A stretch of DNA of 64,000 bases, from NCBI RefSeq assembly GCF_027244095.1, contig NC_069662.1:84168294-84232293 (forward strand), written 5' to 3'. Each line of letters begins with the position of its first letter. Position 1 is the first letter of the stretch. This stretch comes from Hemicordylus capensis (lineage: Eukaryota > Chordata > Lepidosauria > Squamata > Cordylidae). Positions 22,582 through 33,292 of this stretch are shown piece by piece. Position numbers and translations under genes: made by a program. The notes beneath the pieces are model-generated. The model saw only the letters and a list, made by a program, of their open reading frames with translations. It made no database searches and was not told the DNA's origin.

Positions 22582-23599
22582 CAGGGTTGTATCTAGGGTA
22601 GGGCAGGCAGGGCACGTGCCCCGGGCGCCACTTTAAGGGGGGCACCATTTTAAAAATTAGCTTTTTTAAAAAATGGCCACCAAAAACAAAATGGCCAATG
22701 CACATGCTCAAATGGCCTCTGTGAGGCCCTAGGCCATGCCATTTGAGCATGCACTGTGGCCATTTTGTTTTCAACTGCCATTTTTGGCCACCACACTTGC
22801 TCAAATGGTCCCTGCGAGGCCCTAGAGCCCAGCAGGGGGAGGGGGAACCACCTTTGCAGACTCCCCACAGCCTTTAGGAAGCCCCCTGAATTGGCTACAG
22901 GTTAAAAAAAATTAAATTTAATATAATATAAGTCACTGTACACATATTCAGATTGGCACTATGTTCGGAGAATCAGGGCTTGTGAATAGTGAGCTGAAGC
23001 TTATGAGCTAGGATTGTATTCATTTGCTCTTATTTTGCTTCTTGTGATAAGTGAATTAAATGTGATGTCTTAAAAATATTAATGGTGCGTTTGTCTTTGA
23101 ATCAGTGTGAAACCCTTAGTATTAAGGCCCACTGGGAGTTTCTTGCTCTCTTTCTCTCATTTTAACTGTCTTTTTGAAATACTAGAATATATTCCAAACA
23201 GTAACATAGTTTACTCTGCATATCCTTTAATTATTTTCAGAGTATGTGGGAAAAGTCAAATTCTCCATATATTTTTAAAACTTATGTAATAGTGATGCTA
23301 CAATGCGTAGTAGAGAATTAGACAAGCTCTTCTATTTAGTTTTCCAAATACACCTCCACATAGTATTTGAGTATTTCATGAGCCCCAGCATACTGAAATT
23401 TGTAGTTTTCATGCATTTTTTGGTCTGGCTACATCCACTGCTAAATAGTTTTTGAAATATTAAAAGATTAACTAGCTTGACTTGTATTTTTGAGCTGATA
23501 TTATGGTAAAGTTATCTGAAAGATGGGTGTCAGATGTTTGGACTGGAAGTGCAATTTCAGTGCTTGCCCTAGGCACTATTTTCCCTAGATACGCCTCTG
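22582..23599. mobile_element. Non-autonomous hAT element, 1018 bp
   Basis: The left end CAGGGTTGTATCTAGGG and the complement of the right end, CAGAGGCGTATCTAGGG, form terminal repeats. The 8-bp target duplications GTAAGAAC at 22574-22581 and 23600-23607 are perfect. It shares its termini and a following GGGCACGTGCCCCGGGCGCC block with the 388-bp element at 58201. No transposase was recognised. Confidence 0.9.
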
Positions 23600-23689
23600 G
23601 TAAGAACCAATCTGCCTACTTTCCTTTCACTATAATCTTAACTGATAATGACTATCTTCACAAGTCAGCTCACTTGTGCCTGAAACATT

Positions 23690-23960
23690 CACACCTCTGC
23701 CATCTTGAACTGGGGTGGATGACATCATCACAAACTACTTCATTGAGGTGGTCCTATGTGTCCTACAACTGTCCCAAATTTGGTTCAAAATGGTTAGGCA
23801 ATTGATAAGTTAGCCAAGTTGCACATGTTCACATGTCTACTTTCTTGAACTAGGATGGATGACAACACAGAGACTATGCCATTGAGGTGTTCCTATGTGT
23901 CTCTACAACTGTACCAAATTTGGTCCATATCAGTCCAGGCACTGCAGAGTTGATTGGGGG
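23690..23960. repeat. Two diverged direct repeats, period about 155 bp
   Basis: Blocks starting TCTTGAACTGGGGTGGATGA (near 23704) and TCTTGAACTAGGATGGATGA (near 23853) each run into ATTGAGGTG, CCTATGTGT, CAACTGT and CCAAATTTGGT. The family is unknown to me. Confidence 0.75.
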
Positions 23961-24065
23961 ACACACAGAGACACAGCTGGGTGATCTCATAACCTTACTT
24001 TCCTTAAGGAAAGTGGGCTAAAAATGACAATAATTCAGTTGATCTTTGTATCCAGGAATAAATTG

Positions 24066-25195
24066 GATCAATAGGAAGTTTCTGAAGTTTGTGCAACTTT
24101 AAGCTTTTTCCCATAGGGAATAATGGGGATTTCAGCAAGCTTATAGCTCCATGTGGGGTGCACCAGGGTGGCACAGAGTGGGTTGTGGTGGGTGGTAGTG
24201 CCAAATTGGTGCAAGGAAGCTACCACCCAGATTTCAAAGGAATTGGGCAAAGGGGTAGTTTTAAAAGAATTTTTGAAGTTGGCTTATCTTTGGGACAGAA
24301 AATGGGTTTGGGGGCAGAAGAGTGGGTCAGGTGGTAGTGCCCCAATGAGTGCAATTCAATGTTTGTCATTGAATCCATTCTCATTTGCTAGCAGATAATC
24401 TACTCTCAGAAGACCTCAGAAACAACAAAACCCAGTGCCCCATGGGCTTGTGGGTTTGGGGGTGATTGGCACCCAATGTGCACTACCCCACCACACACTC
24501 TGGACCACGTTGGTGCCCCCCAAGGGGAGTTATGGGACTGCTGAAATTCCCATTATTCCCTATGGGAAAAAGCTTAAATATGTGCAAACTTCAGAAATTC
24601 TTTAAAAATTACTCCTTTCACCAATTTATTTGAAATCTGGATGGTAGCAGGTACCCATTGGGGCACTACCACCTGACCCACTCTTCTGCCCCTGAAACCA
24701 CTTTTATGCCCCGAATCTTCCCCAAAGACATACCATCTTCAAAAATTCTTTAAAAATCATCCTTTTGCCCAATTCCTTTGAAATCTGGGTGGGAGCTTCC
24801 TTGAACCCATTGGGCATTACCAACCACCACAACCTGCTCTGGGCCACCCTGGTGTCCCTCCCTGGGGAGTTATAATTAAAGCTGCTGAAATCCCCATTAT
24901 TCCCTATGGGAAAAAGCTTAAAGTTGCACAAACTTCAAAAATTCTTTAAAAACCACCCCTTTGCCCAATTTCTTGGAAATTTGGGTGGTAGCTTCCACCC
25001 ATTGGGCACTACCACCAACTCCACTCTTTTGGCCCCGGGACCCTTTTAAAAATCCAAATTGATTTGGATTCCGAAAATTCAGGTACAAATTGAATCTGGG
25101 GTGACGGGTGGGGGAGATTCAGACCCAAAATGAATCAGGGGTGATTCAATTTGGGTACAAATCAAAATAAAAAAATCAACCCATGCACACCCCTA
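24066..25195. mobile_element. Modular hAT-related element, right end present
   Basis: The right end is the complement of TAGGGGTGTGCATGGGTTG, of the same type as the other hAT termini here. The body is made of modules around CCCATTATTCCCTATGGGAA and AAAAGCTTAAA. One module is on the plus strand near 24080-24360, and copies are on the minus strand near 24528-24700 and 24865-25060. A block with GAAATTTGGGTGGTAGC is shared with 42130-42155 inside the large hAT element. The left terminus and target duplication are not visible. Confidence 0.6.
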
Positions 25196-25466
25196 ATAGC
25201 TGATCCCTCTGCAGACAACCACCACTATAATGGTGAGAAGCTGAAGAGAGAGAATGAGTGACAGCTCCAGGGTGAAACTTCCTACCACTTTGGAGCTGTA
25301 ACCATGAGTGAGGATTCTTTCAGAATGTCTGAATGGAGCTAAAGTAGTGGAAGCAACAAAGGAAGACACAGGAGAAACTAATATACTAGCACGAGCAAGG
25401 AAAATAAGAAAATCAGTTTGAATTAAACTAAGCTTAAGAAAATGAACCAATACCCAAGAGGAATTC

Positions 25467-26340
25467 TATTATTTATTTATTTATTTATTTAATATTTCTT
25501 GTATACCACCTCCTCCACTTGAGGTGGTGAACAATAACAATACCAATAGCATAATTTTAAAAAAAATTAAAGGGCAAAAGCCTGGTGAAAAGGGTAGGTC
25601 TTGAGAAGGGCCTTGAAATACACTAAGGAGGGGGATGAATGAATCTGGGGGGGAAGGTGTTCCAAAGAAGAGGAGCAGCCACAGAAAAGGCCCTCCTACA
25701 GACCCAGGTACCTCACACTACACCAGGACCCAGGACACTAAGGAGGGCCAACTCAGAAGACTTCACAGGATGGGATACAACTGGCCAAGAGAGGCAATCC
25801 CAGAGATATACAGGTGCTAAGCCCATAAGAGTTTTGTAGATGAGAACCAGCACTTTAAATTAGACCCGGAAGTGAACAGGCAACCAGTGCAGCGACCATA
25901 AAAGAGGTGTAACACTATCAAATCTATGGCCACCCATGAGGAGGTAGGCCTCCTGACAATAAAGAAACAAGACGCTGTGGGGTGGGGATGGGAGAAATCA
26001 GAAATTGAAAAATATAATTGGATGTCATCAGCATAAAAAATAGCCAGCGTGGTATAGTGGTTAGAGTGCTGGACTAGGACAACGGAGACCCGAGTTCAAA
26101 TCCCCATTCAGCCATGATACTTGACTCTGGTATCATGACTCTGGATGACTCTGGGCCAGTCATGTATCTCTCAGCGTAACCTACTTCACAGGGTTGTTGT
26201 GAGGAGAAACTTAAGTATGTAGTACACTGCTCTGGGCACCTTCGAGGAAGAGCAGGTTATAAAATGTTAAAAAAAAAAAAATCTATGCCAAAAGAACAGA
26301 TAAGAGGACCAAAATACTCAATCTATACATTAAACAACAA
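25467..26340 (-). mobile_element. L2-like LINE 3' region, minus strand, split by a SINE
   Basis: In complement it ends in a short stem, CACCTCAAGTGGAGGAGGTGG, followed by (TAAA)n. Inside are TTCCAAAGAAGAGGAGCAGCC and GCAACCAGTGCAGCGACC, blocks I associate with L2-type untranslated sequence. A SINE occupies 26041-26277. The exact clade is inferred. Confidence 0.5.
26041..26277 (+). mobile_element. tRNA-derived squamate SINE
   Basis: The tRNA-like head holds an A box near 26050 (GTGGTATAGTGGTTAGAGTG) and a B box near 26093 (GAGTTCAAATCCC). The body includes CTCTGGGCCAGTCATG and CAGGGTTGTTGTGAGGAG, and the element ends in 12 A residues. It is distinct from the Sauria type and lies inside an L2-like fragment. 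Confidence 0.85.
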
Positions 26341-26379
26341 AGGGCCAAAAATCCAGGCCTCCAGAAAACACACGATGAT

Positions 26380-27130
26380 TAGATGAAGAGGAACATGGTA
26401 ATAAAAAGATCTCAGAGAAACAGGAGGATAAGCAGGACAGAACTGGGAGAAAGGTCAAGAAGAAGAAGAACAGAAGCAGTAAAACCAACATCAGACAAAG
26501 AAAAGAAAGCTCAGAGGTGTCAAAATAAAATTGGAAGAGATATCAAGGAGAATGGAGGAGAAGGAGAAGGAGAAGGAGAAGGAGAAGAAGAAGCCTAGAA
26601 CATGACATTCAAAAGTAGAAGGAATACAAGAGGGAGGAATTATAAGAGGAGCAAAATATCAACAAAGTGAAAGAAAAAAGCCTCCTTGCCCCACTCTTTT
26701 ACAAGACAGAGAGAGAACAAATAAAGAACTAAAACAATAAAGAAGAATAAAGAACTAAATAAGAATAAAGAACTAAAAAGACAATGTTGCTGGTGACAGA
26801 GTCTCAGTATCAGTGCTAAGCAAGTAAAATGGGAAGAAACAGAAACATCATGATATCACAAGAGCATGATAATTCAATAAAGCACATTAAAAGAAAACAG
26901 ACATACTAGGAAAGGAAATCAAATTTGAAACAGAAGAGAACACAAAAAGAAGCAAGGTTCCAAGCAAGGTTGCCCATTAGAGAATAAAAGGAGAAGATAA
27001 ATCCATTGTATAAGCTGCTCCAAAAACCCTGAAATTCAGGAAAGAAAATAATTGTCAAGAAAGACAAATAAACATGATTAAGGAAAGAGAATAAACTCTG
27101 CAGACTATGAAGGGCAGTGGGGGGGGGGGT
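26380..27130. other. Purine-rich tract with strong strand asymmetry
   Basis: The plus strand is dominated by A and G for about 750 bp. It includes a (GGAGAA)n run at 26549-26592 and a G run at 27119-27128. The antisense ORF of 164 codons here is a composition effect. It may be the far end of the LINE fragment to its left. Confidence 0.55.
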
Positions 27131-27477
27131 CAGGCAACAAGCAAATGAGAGAAATAGGTAAAACAGCTTGTGAATGTGGCTCTCCCAACTGTATATCCCA
27201 ATCCCAGAGATATACAGCCACCAATAGATACAAAGAAGGACTTCAGCTGGAAGTGGATATAAAACATCTGGAATAGCAGGCTGGGGGAAAACAATCCCCA
27301 GTGGGAAGAGAAGCAACACTGGTTGGCTTTCCTCATTCCTCCACCTTCTGCTGGCTGCCTCAACAAACCAGAGCAATAATGGCCAGCCAAGACAGCCCAC
27401 ATCATTTTGGTGTTTGGGGAATTAAATCAATATGACACCCACATGATGGTGAACATACAGTATTGAACTCGAATCAT

Positions 27478-28110
27478 TAGGAAGGGAATTGACAACAAAA
27501 ATGCTAATTTCATAATGCCCTTATACATATGATGCAGCCACATTTAGAGTACTGTGTACAGTTCAGATATGGTCACCATATCTCAAAAAAAAAAAATAAA
27601 AAAATCATGGAACTGGAAAAGATGCAGAAGAGGGCAACCAAGATGATCAGGGGCCTGGAGTGAAGCAGGGCAACAACATCTGGGGCTTTTTTACTTTAGA
27701 AAAAAAGATGACTAGGGATATATGATAGAGGTCTATAAAATTATGCATGATGTGGAAGGTATGGATAGAGAGAATTTTCTCTCTCTCTCATACACAACAG
27801 TAGAACCAGGGGTCATCCCAAGAAACTGATTGCCAGGAAATTTAGGACAAGCAAAAGGAAGTACTTTTTCACACAGTGCATACTTAATCTATGGAATTCT
27901 CTGCCACGGGACGTAGTGATGGCTATGGCTTTAAAAGAGGCTTGGGCAATTCACTGAGGACAGGTCTATCAATGACTACTAGTCTTGATGGCTATAGGCT
28001 GCCTCCAGGTTCATAGGCAGGATGCCTCTCAACACCAGTTGCAGGGGAGCATCAGTAGGAGAGAGGGCATGCCCTCAGCTCCTGCCTGTGGGCTTCTCAG
28101 AAGCATCAGA
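27478..28110 (+). mobile_element. CR1-clade LINE 3' fragment
   Basis: It carries the end of CR1 ORF2: a reading of IMPLY...PHLEYCVQF, KMQKRATKMIRGLE, then MIEVYKIMH-like and PRN-LPGNLGQAKGSTF-like segments in broken frames. The terminal part has GGACAGGTCTATCAATGACT and GATGGCTATAGGCTGCC, blocks also present at the end of the larger CR1 at 48953-51215. It is dead and 5'-truncated. Confidence 0.8.
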
Positions 28111-28790
28111 AGAATGAAATGGCATGTTCAAACCCTAAGTTTTGCTAAACTGATATATAATTGTTCGCGTGACCACATGCATGACTTGGGAGGCTCCTGA
28201 GCTGACTTTGAGAACAGACTTTCAGTTTGATCTTCTAGCTGCTTTGGTTTTTTTATTTTATTTTATTTTTTAAAGGTTCATTTGAAGTCTAAGTGCCTGA
28301 CTCATTTCACTTGCTGGCTCACAAAGGGCTCCAAGAAAAACAAGAGCACTGCCAAAGTATAAAGACTTGAAGGGAGTCCCTAAAACAGAGGCCCCCTGCA
28401 GAAGCAGGAGGGTTGGCAAGTATGGGATGGTAATCCTGGGAAATAAAGCCATTTCTTGTATCTAAAGAAGAGAGAAACTGCAAGCTAATAAAGTTAGAAC
28501 GTCTCCTGTAATGAGCTTTCAATACTGTTTTAAGCTTTAAGTAAAGAGATGTGTTTAGCTTTTGTAAGAGGCAGCAAAGCACCAGTTACCAAAGGGGGAG
28601 TGGTTCAGGCTGTCAAGATCTCCAGCTGGAGACAGATGTAGTATCTTCAACAGCAGTCACGGTGAGTTCTTCTCCTTCACTGTGAACCTGGATTCGCCAT
28701 TTGCTGTATATATACACATATAAACAAGTGAAATGCTGAAACAGCACTTCTTGTTGCCCTGCCATCATGTTATCTGTCATATATTTTCTA

Positions 28791-28861
28791 TAGGCAGCAG
28801 GGAAATGACTTGACTAGCAAGCCAGAGGTTGCCAGTTTGAATTCCCGCTGCTATGTTTCCT
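28791..28861 (+). mobile_element. Sauria-type SINE head, truncated
   Basis: It is a tRNA-like head with a GGTTGCCAGTTTGAATTCCC B-box region on the plus strand, cut off after about 70 bp. It is immediately followed by an oppositely oriented full copy. Confidence 0.75.
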
Positions 28862-28865
28862 TCAA

Positions 28866-29119
28866 AGGTAAAGTGTGCCGTCGAGTCGGTTTCAACTCCT
28901 GGCAACCACAGAGCCCTGTGGTTGTCTTTGGTAGAATATAGGAAGGGTTTACCATTGTCATCTTCCACACACTATGAGATGATGTCTTTCAGCATCTTCC
29001 TATATCACTGCTGCCTGATACAGGTGTTTCCTATAGTCTGGGAAACATACTAGCGGGGATTCGAACCGGCAACCTCTGGCTTGCTAGTCAAGTCATTTCC
29101 ACACTGCGCCATTAGGTGG
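28866..29119 (-). mobile_element. Sauria-type SINE
   Basis: The tail is at the low end (GTGCCGTCGAGTCGGTTTCA). The head at the high end has the complement of GGGGATTCGAACCGGCAACC. It forms an inverted repeat with the head fragment at 28791-28861. Confidence 0.87.
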
Positions 29120-29285
29120 TATAGACAGATATAAATATACATACATACTGTGTGTCTGTGTGTGTGTGAGTTGATTTATTTATTTCTAAACAAAATACTC
29201 TTGCTACAAAGTGGTGGTGGGGGAAGCTCCAGCAAAATATTTCTTGCCTTCGCAGAGGTATAGGAATAGGAAAGAAGCTATAGAG

Positions 29286-29421
29286 CAGGGATTCTCAATG
29301 TTGGGCCCCCAGATGTTATTGGACTTCAACACCCATAATCCCCAACCAAAGGTTTCTGGGGCTGGCGATTATGGGAGTTGAAGTCCAATAACATCTGGGG
29401 GCCCAACATTGAGAATCCCTG
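29286..29421. mobile_element. Fold-back hAT MITE, 136 bp
   Basis: It is the second copy of the palindromic element at 12369, with CAGGGATTCTCAATGTTG at both ends. Flanking 8-bp sequences CTATAGAG (29278-29285) and GTATAGAG (29422-29429) differ at one base. Confidence 0.9.
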
Positions 29422-29619
29422 GTATAGAGGACCACACTCCAACAGGCCACAAATGAAAGTGGGGCCACAGTTGCGTGTTCATACACAGACCAATTCTCAC
29501 ACCAAGGACTACTTCCTGAGCACACTTCACTGTTACACACAGTTGAAGCTCTTCTCCACAAACAGCATACTGCATTCACTTACTCTGCAAAAGCTTGCCC
29601 TGCACTGGCTTCTACTACA

Positions 29620-29870
29620 ACAAATATTTATATATGCTACTCATCAACCAAAGTTCTCAAAGCGGTTTACATGGAAAAATAAATAATACTTAAATGAAAT
29701 GGCCCCTGTCCCCAAAGGGCTCACAATCTAAAAAGAAACATAAGGCAGATACCAGCAACAGCCACTGAAGGAAGGGATGCTATGCTGGGATTGGATAGGG
29801 CCAGATGCTCTCCCCCTGCTAAATATAAGAGAATCACCACTTTAAAAGATGTGCTAGCAAATTGGCCCTA
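29620..29870 (-). mobile_element. L2-type LINE tail, minus strand
   Basis: It contains GTTCTCAAAGCGGTTTACAT, CCCCAAAGGGCTCACAATCT and TAAATATAAGAGAATCACCA in the same order as the copies at 30930 and 53284. Confidence 0.65.
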
Positions 29871-30929
29871 ATAGTATCCTGGTTTTATTATTCACTAAAT
29901 GTCTATGATGACGGTGGAGGTGTTTGTGAAATGATTGTCTGTATAGTGCGAAGACCCTAGAGGATGCACTGCAGTTGAGCTGCACAAAGATACATTTCAC
30001 CTCCCTACAGGATTCTTGTCAGCAAGGCCAGGGCACCCAGTATCAAAGCTGAAGAGCAGTATTTGCCCCCACTGCAATGCATCTCTAAAGCGCAGAGTTT
30101 TGTTTTTCCCAAAAGGTGTGAATGGCAGCCATTTGTTGTGGCAGATAATTTAGAGATGCACTCAAGGTCACTAAAGAGATGGAGGCTCCACCTTGTTGAT
30201 CTAGCGACTGGGGTGTGAGGAGCAGGTTCAGTCGCTTCTCCACTGTGCCCTGGAATATGTTTCTAAGTTACATCAGAGTCTGTCAGGACACTGAGAACTG
30301 CCATTGATAGCCAGATGTCTGCTTTATAGCTGCTTCCCTCATACATACAAACAAAGAAAACTTAAGTAGATTTTACTAAAGATTTATTCATGTTGGGGTT
30401 TGTGATTATTTAGCAAAGCGTCAAGGAAGCTACCACTCCAGTTACAGAGTGCAGAGTTTAGTGGTTGCAGCTATTTAGAGAAACACGCATGGAGATCACT
30501 GTAGAGTCTAAGTTACTTAACTAGTTTATTGGTGAAGTACATTTGGGATAGGAAAGACCTATCCTATCTATCAGCTACATAACAAATAGGCAGGGAGAGA
30601 AACGCTTCCATCTTCTCTCTAGGAGGAAAGGAAGAGGAATGACTCACTACCGGAAGTAGCTGAGAGTCAAGGCATGGGTCATAGAATAGAGGCAAGCAGG
30701 GACAGGTAAGGAGACCCTCACTAACTACCTCTGCTCCCAATGCCCCTAGTGGTCATTAAGACAGTTGGTGCGAAAGGTTGATACACTGGAACTCCAACTC
30801 CAACAATTCAGCCTTCTCTTTTTCCTCCCTTTTCCTTTTTGACTCCAACCCCCCCCCCCAATGACTACAGGATCCGCAGTGGGATAAACTTGCCAATGCA
30901 GCATCGTTGCCTTTTCAGGGAATTTACTT
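29871..30929. other. No gene recognised
   Basis: Nothing coding was seen. The stretch 30377-30800 has a weak LTR-like look but no defined ends, so I did not annotate it as an element. Confidence 0.35.
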
Positions 30930-31165
30930 ACTTACTACTATTATTTATATATTGCTTTTCAACCAAAAAAAAAAAAGTTCTCAAACCGGTTTACATAGAA
31001 AAAGAATAATAACAGGAAGACGATTCCCTGTCCTGCAAATGACTCACAATCTAAGAAGAAACACAAGGTAGACACCAGCAAGAGCCACTGTGCTGGGACT
31101 GGATAGGAACAGTTGCTTTCATCTGCTTAATATTAAGGGAATCATCACTTTGAAAGGTACCTCTT
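30930..31165 (-). mobile_element. L2-type LINE tail, minus strand
   Basis: TATTTATATATTGCTTTTCA, GTTCTCAAACCGGTTTACAT and GACTCACAATCTAAGAAGAA match the family, and GGGAATCATCACTTTGAAAG closes it. Confidence 0.65.
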
Positions 31166-31169
31166 TACT

Positions 31170-31640
31170 CTAAGGCTGGGCGTCTCTGGCAAGAGTGCTC
31201 AAGCACTTTATCCCTTCTGCCTCCCAGGTAGAAGGAGTTACACACTTCATCTCTGCTGTGCTGCAGTGCCAGCCATATAAGAGCCAGAGGTGGTTTTGTG
31301 ACCCTCCAGCCCAGGTGGTCTGATGAACCAAGAGGTGCCAGACTGGCTTCATATAACAGCTGCTCCAGGCTTAGTTCCTCAGCCTGTGCAATTCGTCCTG
31401 AGTACCAACACAGAGACTGCCTCACCTCTCGGACCATCAGCCCAGCCTTGACTACATCTTCTGCTTCTGGCCCCTTTGAACCTCATCTACCTGGTCTGGT
31501 TTTTGAGCACAGCCTGTCTTGACCACATCTGCTGCCTCTGGCCCCTTTGATCCTCATCTGCCTACTCTGGAATCAGATCTCCTCAGCTTCAGCCTGCCTC
31601 GGAGCTTGGCCAAAGTCTGACATTAATCATCTCACTGAGG
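31170..31640. mobile_element. LTR-like sequence, possible gypsy-type fossil
   Basis: A CATATAAGAGCC TATA-like motif near 31275 is followed by C/T-rich sequence with a duplicated CTGGCCCCTTTGA...CCTCATCT block (near 31470 and 31540). It resembles the leader part of reptile gypsy-type LTRs. No ends or internal genes were seen, so this is tentative. Confidence 0.3.
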
Positions 31641-32640
31641 CGATTTCAAATTCTGAGCTTCCAAGGAATCCAGTGGTTCCTAGGAAGTTAACATAATTTG
31701 AAAACCCCCGATTTAAGACAGTGGCATTGAAAGTACTTTCAGCTAGATCTGCCCCGATTTTGCTGCAGTCAGTGTCAAAGCTGACCTCAGCTGCACCCTA
31801 ACACAGTAAGAATGAGACAGCTGTTCATACAAACATTACACCCACCCCCATGCATTACTGCATTATATTCGTAATGGCAACCACTGACCCAGGTCAGTCA
31901 GTATGACATGCACTGCAGCTGTGCAAAACTACCCTAAGGTGTCTTTCAAGTTCAGATGAGTCAGTCAAATAGTTTGTAGATAGTGGGCTCAGTTATCTCC
32001 CAGTGGCATCTAATCTCGCTTGTTTACATTTACATAGTTCATCCCTGTAAATGCCTTTATGTCTGGAAAATTCCATGTGCTACATATGGCTCTCTCTCTC
32101 TCTCTCTCTCTCTCTGAAGAAGGGCTCTCTTTCTAGTCAGGAAGTTAATGCTTGCTGATGGCTCCTGTGAGACTTGGCTCTGAACAAAAAACAACAACAA
32201 CAACCCTTCATCCCTTGGCAAATAGAGTGAAGAGTAATTGAAATAAGATGTCTATGATATCTGTTGCTTAAGGTCTCTTGTTAGGCGCTCATGAAATACT
32301 GTGTGCTACACGCTTCCTTTATGATGACAATTTTATATACAGTAAGAGTTTTACTGTGCAAAAAAAAAAAAGCCCCAACCACTGAACAATGAACACATTT
32401 TTAAAATGTGTTGCACTCAGAAAGGAGTTGCATACGCATTACTTCAGTGAGCTGGGCAACACTAAGATAAAACAAATTCATGGTAGATAAAAATCAATGA
32501 ATGGCATCTAGACTAATGCTACACTAGTGCAATGAACAAAGATGCACTCACATAAGAAGGTCACATAGCTGAATGGTTGCTCAAAGCTGTGCAGTGTCTT
32601 GCACTCTTAGTTTGCTTGCACAACCATTGCGTTTGTGGAG
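31641..32640. other. No gene recognised; (CT)n at 32089-32115
   Basis: There is a clear 27-bp (CT)n run. The rest shows nothing recognisable, apart from an ACTAGTGCAA motif near 32524 that recurs near 42842. Confidence 0.45.
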
Positions 32641-32644
32641 CAAA

Positions 32645-32837
32645 CCTAGTGGATTGTAAGGATATGTGTCAACATCAAACTGGCCCGGTTCAGGCGGTCC
32701 AAGTTTCAACCGGACCAACCCCGGTTCTTAGAACTAGTAGGCAGGACAGCTCAGGTATACTTGTAAAGGGTAATCCTTGAGGAATTCCCTTTACAAGTAA
32801 AAGAGACATCTCTAATCCTTATGCTAAAGGTGCGGGG
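32645..32837. mobile_element. Remnant of a non-autonomous hAT-like element at the left edge of the large hAT
   Basis: It shares ACCGG/CCGGTTC subterminal-type sequence and a CTTGTAAAGGG...CCCTTTACAAG hairpin with the element at 3804-4050. The large hAT inserted at its right edge, so part of it may continue beyond 42349. Confidence 0.45.
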
Positions 32838-32845
32838 GTGTGGGT
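32838..32845. repeat. hAT target-site duplication, left (GTGTGGGT)
   Basis: This 8-bp sequence is repeated exactly at 42342-42349 on the other side of the large element, as expected for hAT insertion. Confidence 0.95.
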
Positions 32846-33010
32846 TAGGGATGTGTGGTTTGGTTCGGATCTGAACCGGTTCGTTCTGAACCGGTTCAGA
32901 TTCGGCGGTTCGATCCCAGACCGAATCGGGCCCTTTTGGGACCGATCCATACCAAATCTGAGCTGGTTCGGATCCGAACCGTTTTGGATTTTCCGAACCT
33001 GTTCGGGTGT
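32846..33010 (+). repeat. hAT left terminal and subterminal repeats
   Basis: TAGGGATGTG is followed by the 23-bp inverted block at 32857-32879. Then come repeated GAACCGGTTC (near 32874 and 32890) and GGTTCGGATC (near 32862 and 32967). Compared with the right end, 17 bp are missing between the terminal decamer and the block. Confidence 0.88.
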
Positions 33011-33136
33011 GCCAGAGGCTTCTATGGACTGTTTTCAGTGTCTCTGTTAAGTTTGAAGTGTGTCCTCCATTTTGTGGCTCATTCCTGAAACTTTTGCTCC
33101 TAGCATCCATTTTGTGATGCTATTTTCAAGCATTGT

Positions 33137-33292
33137 ATTGGCTGCGCTTTTGATCCTTTGATTGGCCAGAATGAGTCCTTTGGTCTGGTAGGCTGCTTGG
33201 CTGTTGCACTGTTGAGAGCTGGCACCCTGTTGGCCGTGGGGGGAGTGCAAAGGTGGGGGCTTCCAAAGGAGGGAATTTCAAACCTATATAAA
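33137..33292 (+). promoter_or_regulatory. Candidate hAT promoter: two CCAAT boxes and a TATA box
   Basis: Reverse CCAAT boxes (ATTGG) lie at 33137-33141 and 33161-33165. A TATATAAA box lies at 33285-33292, about 125-150 bp downstream. This spacing is normal for a vertebrate-type core promoter, and transcription would start near 33315-33325. It points towards the transposase gene, 3 kb downstream, and lies just inside the left subterminal repeats. Confidence 0.6.

Noticed and set aside
26041-26110. A tRNA gene
   Set aside because: A and B boxes are present, but the sequence continues into a SINE body and A tail, and the head cannot form a full cloverleaf by eye.
26906-27400. A 164-codon minus-strand ORF with hydrophobic runs
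   Set aside because: It is the complement of a purine-rich tract, which gives Phe/Leu/Ser-rich pseudo-membrane peptides. No similarity was recognised.
30377-30800. A possible solo LTR
   Set aside because: There are no clear ends, flanking duplication, or matching copy in the window.
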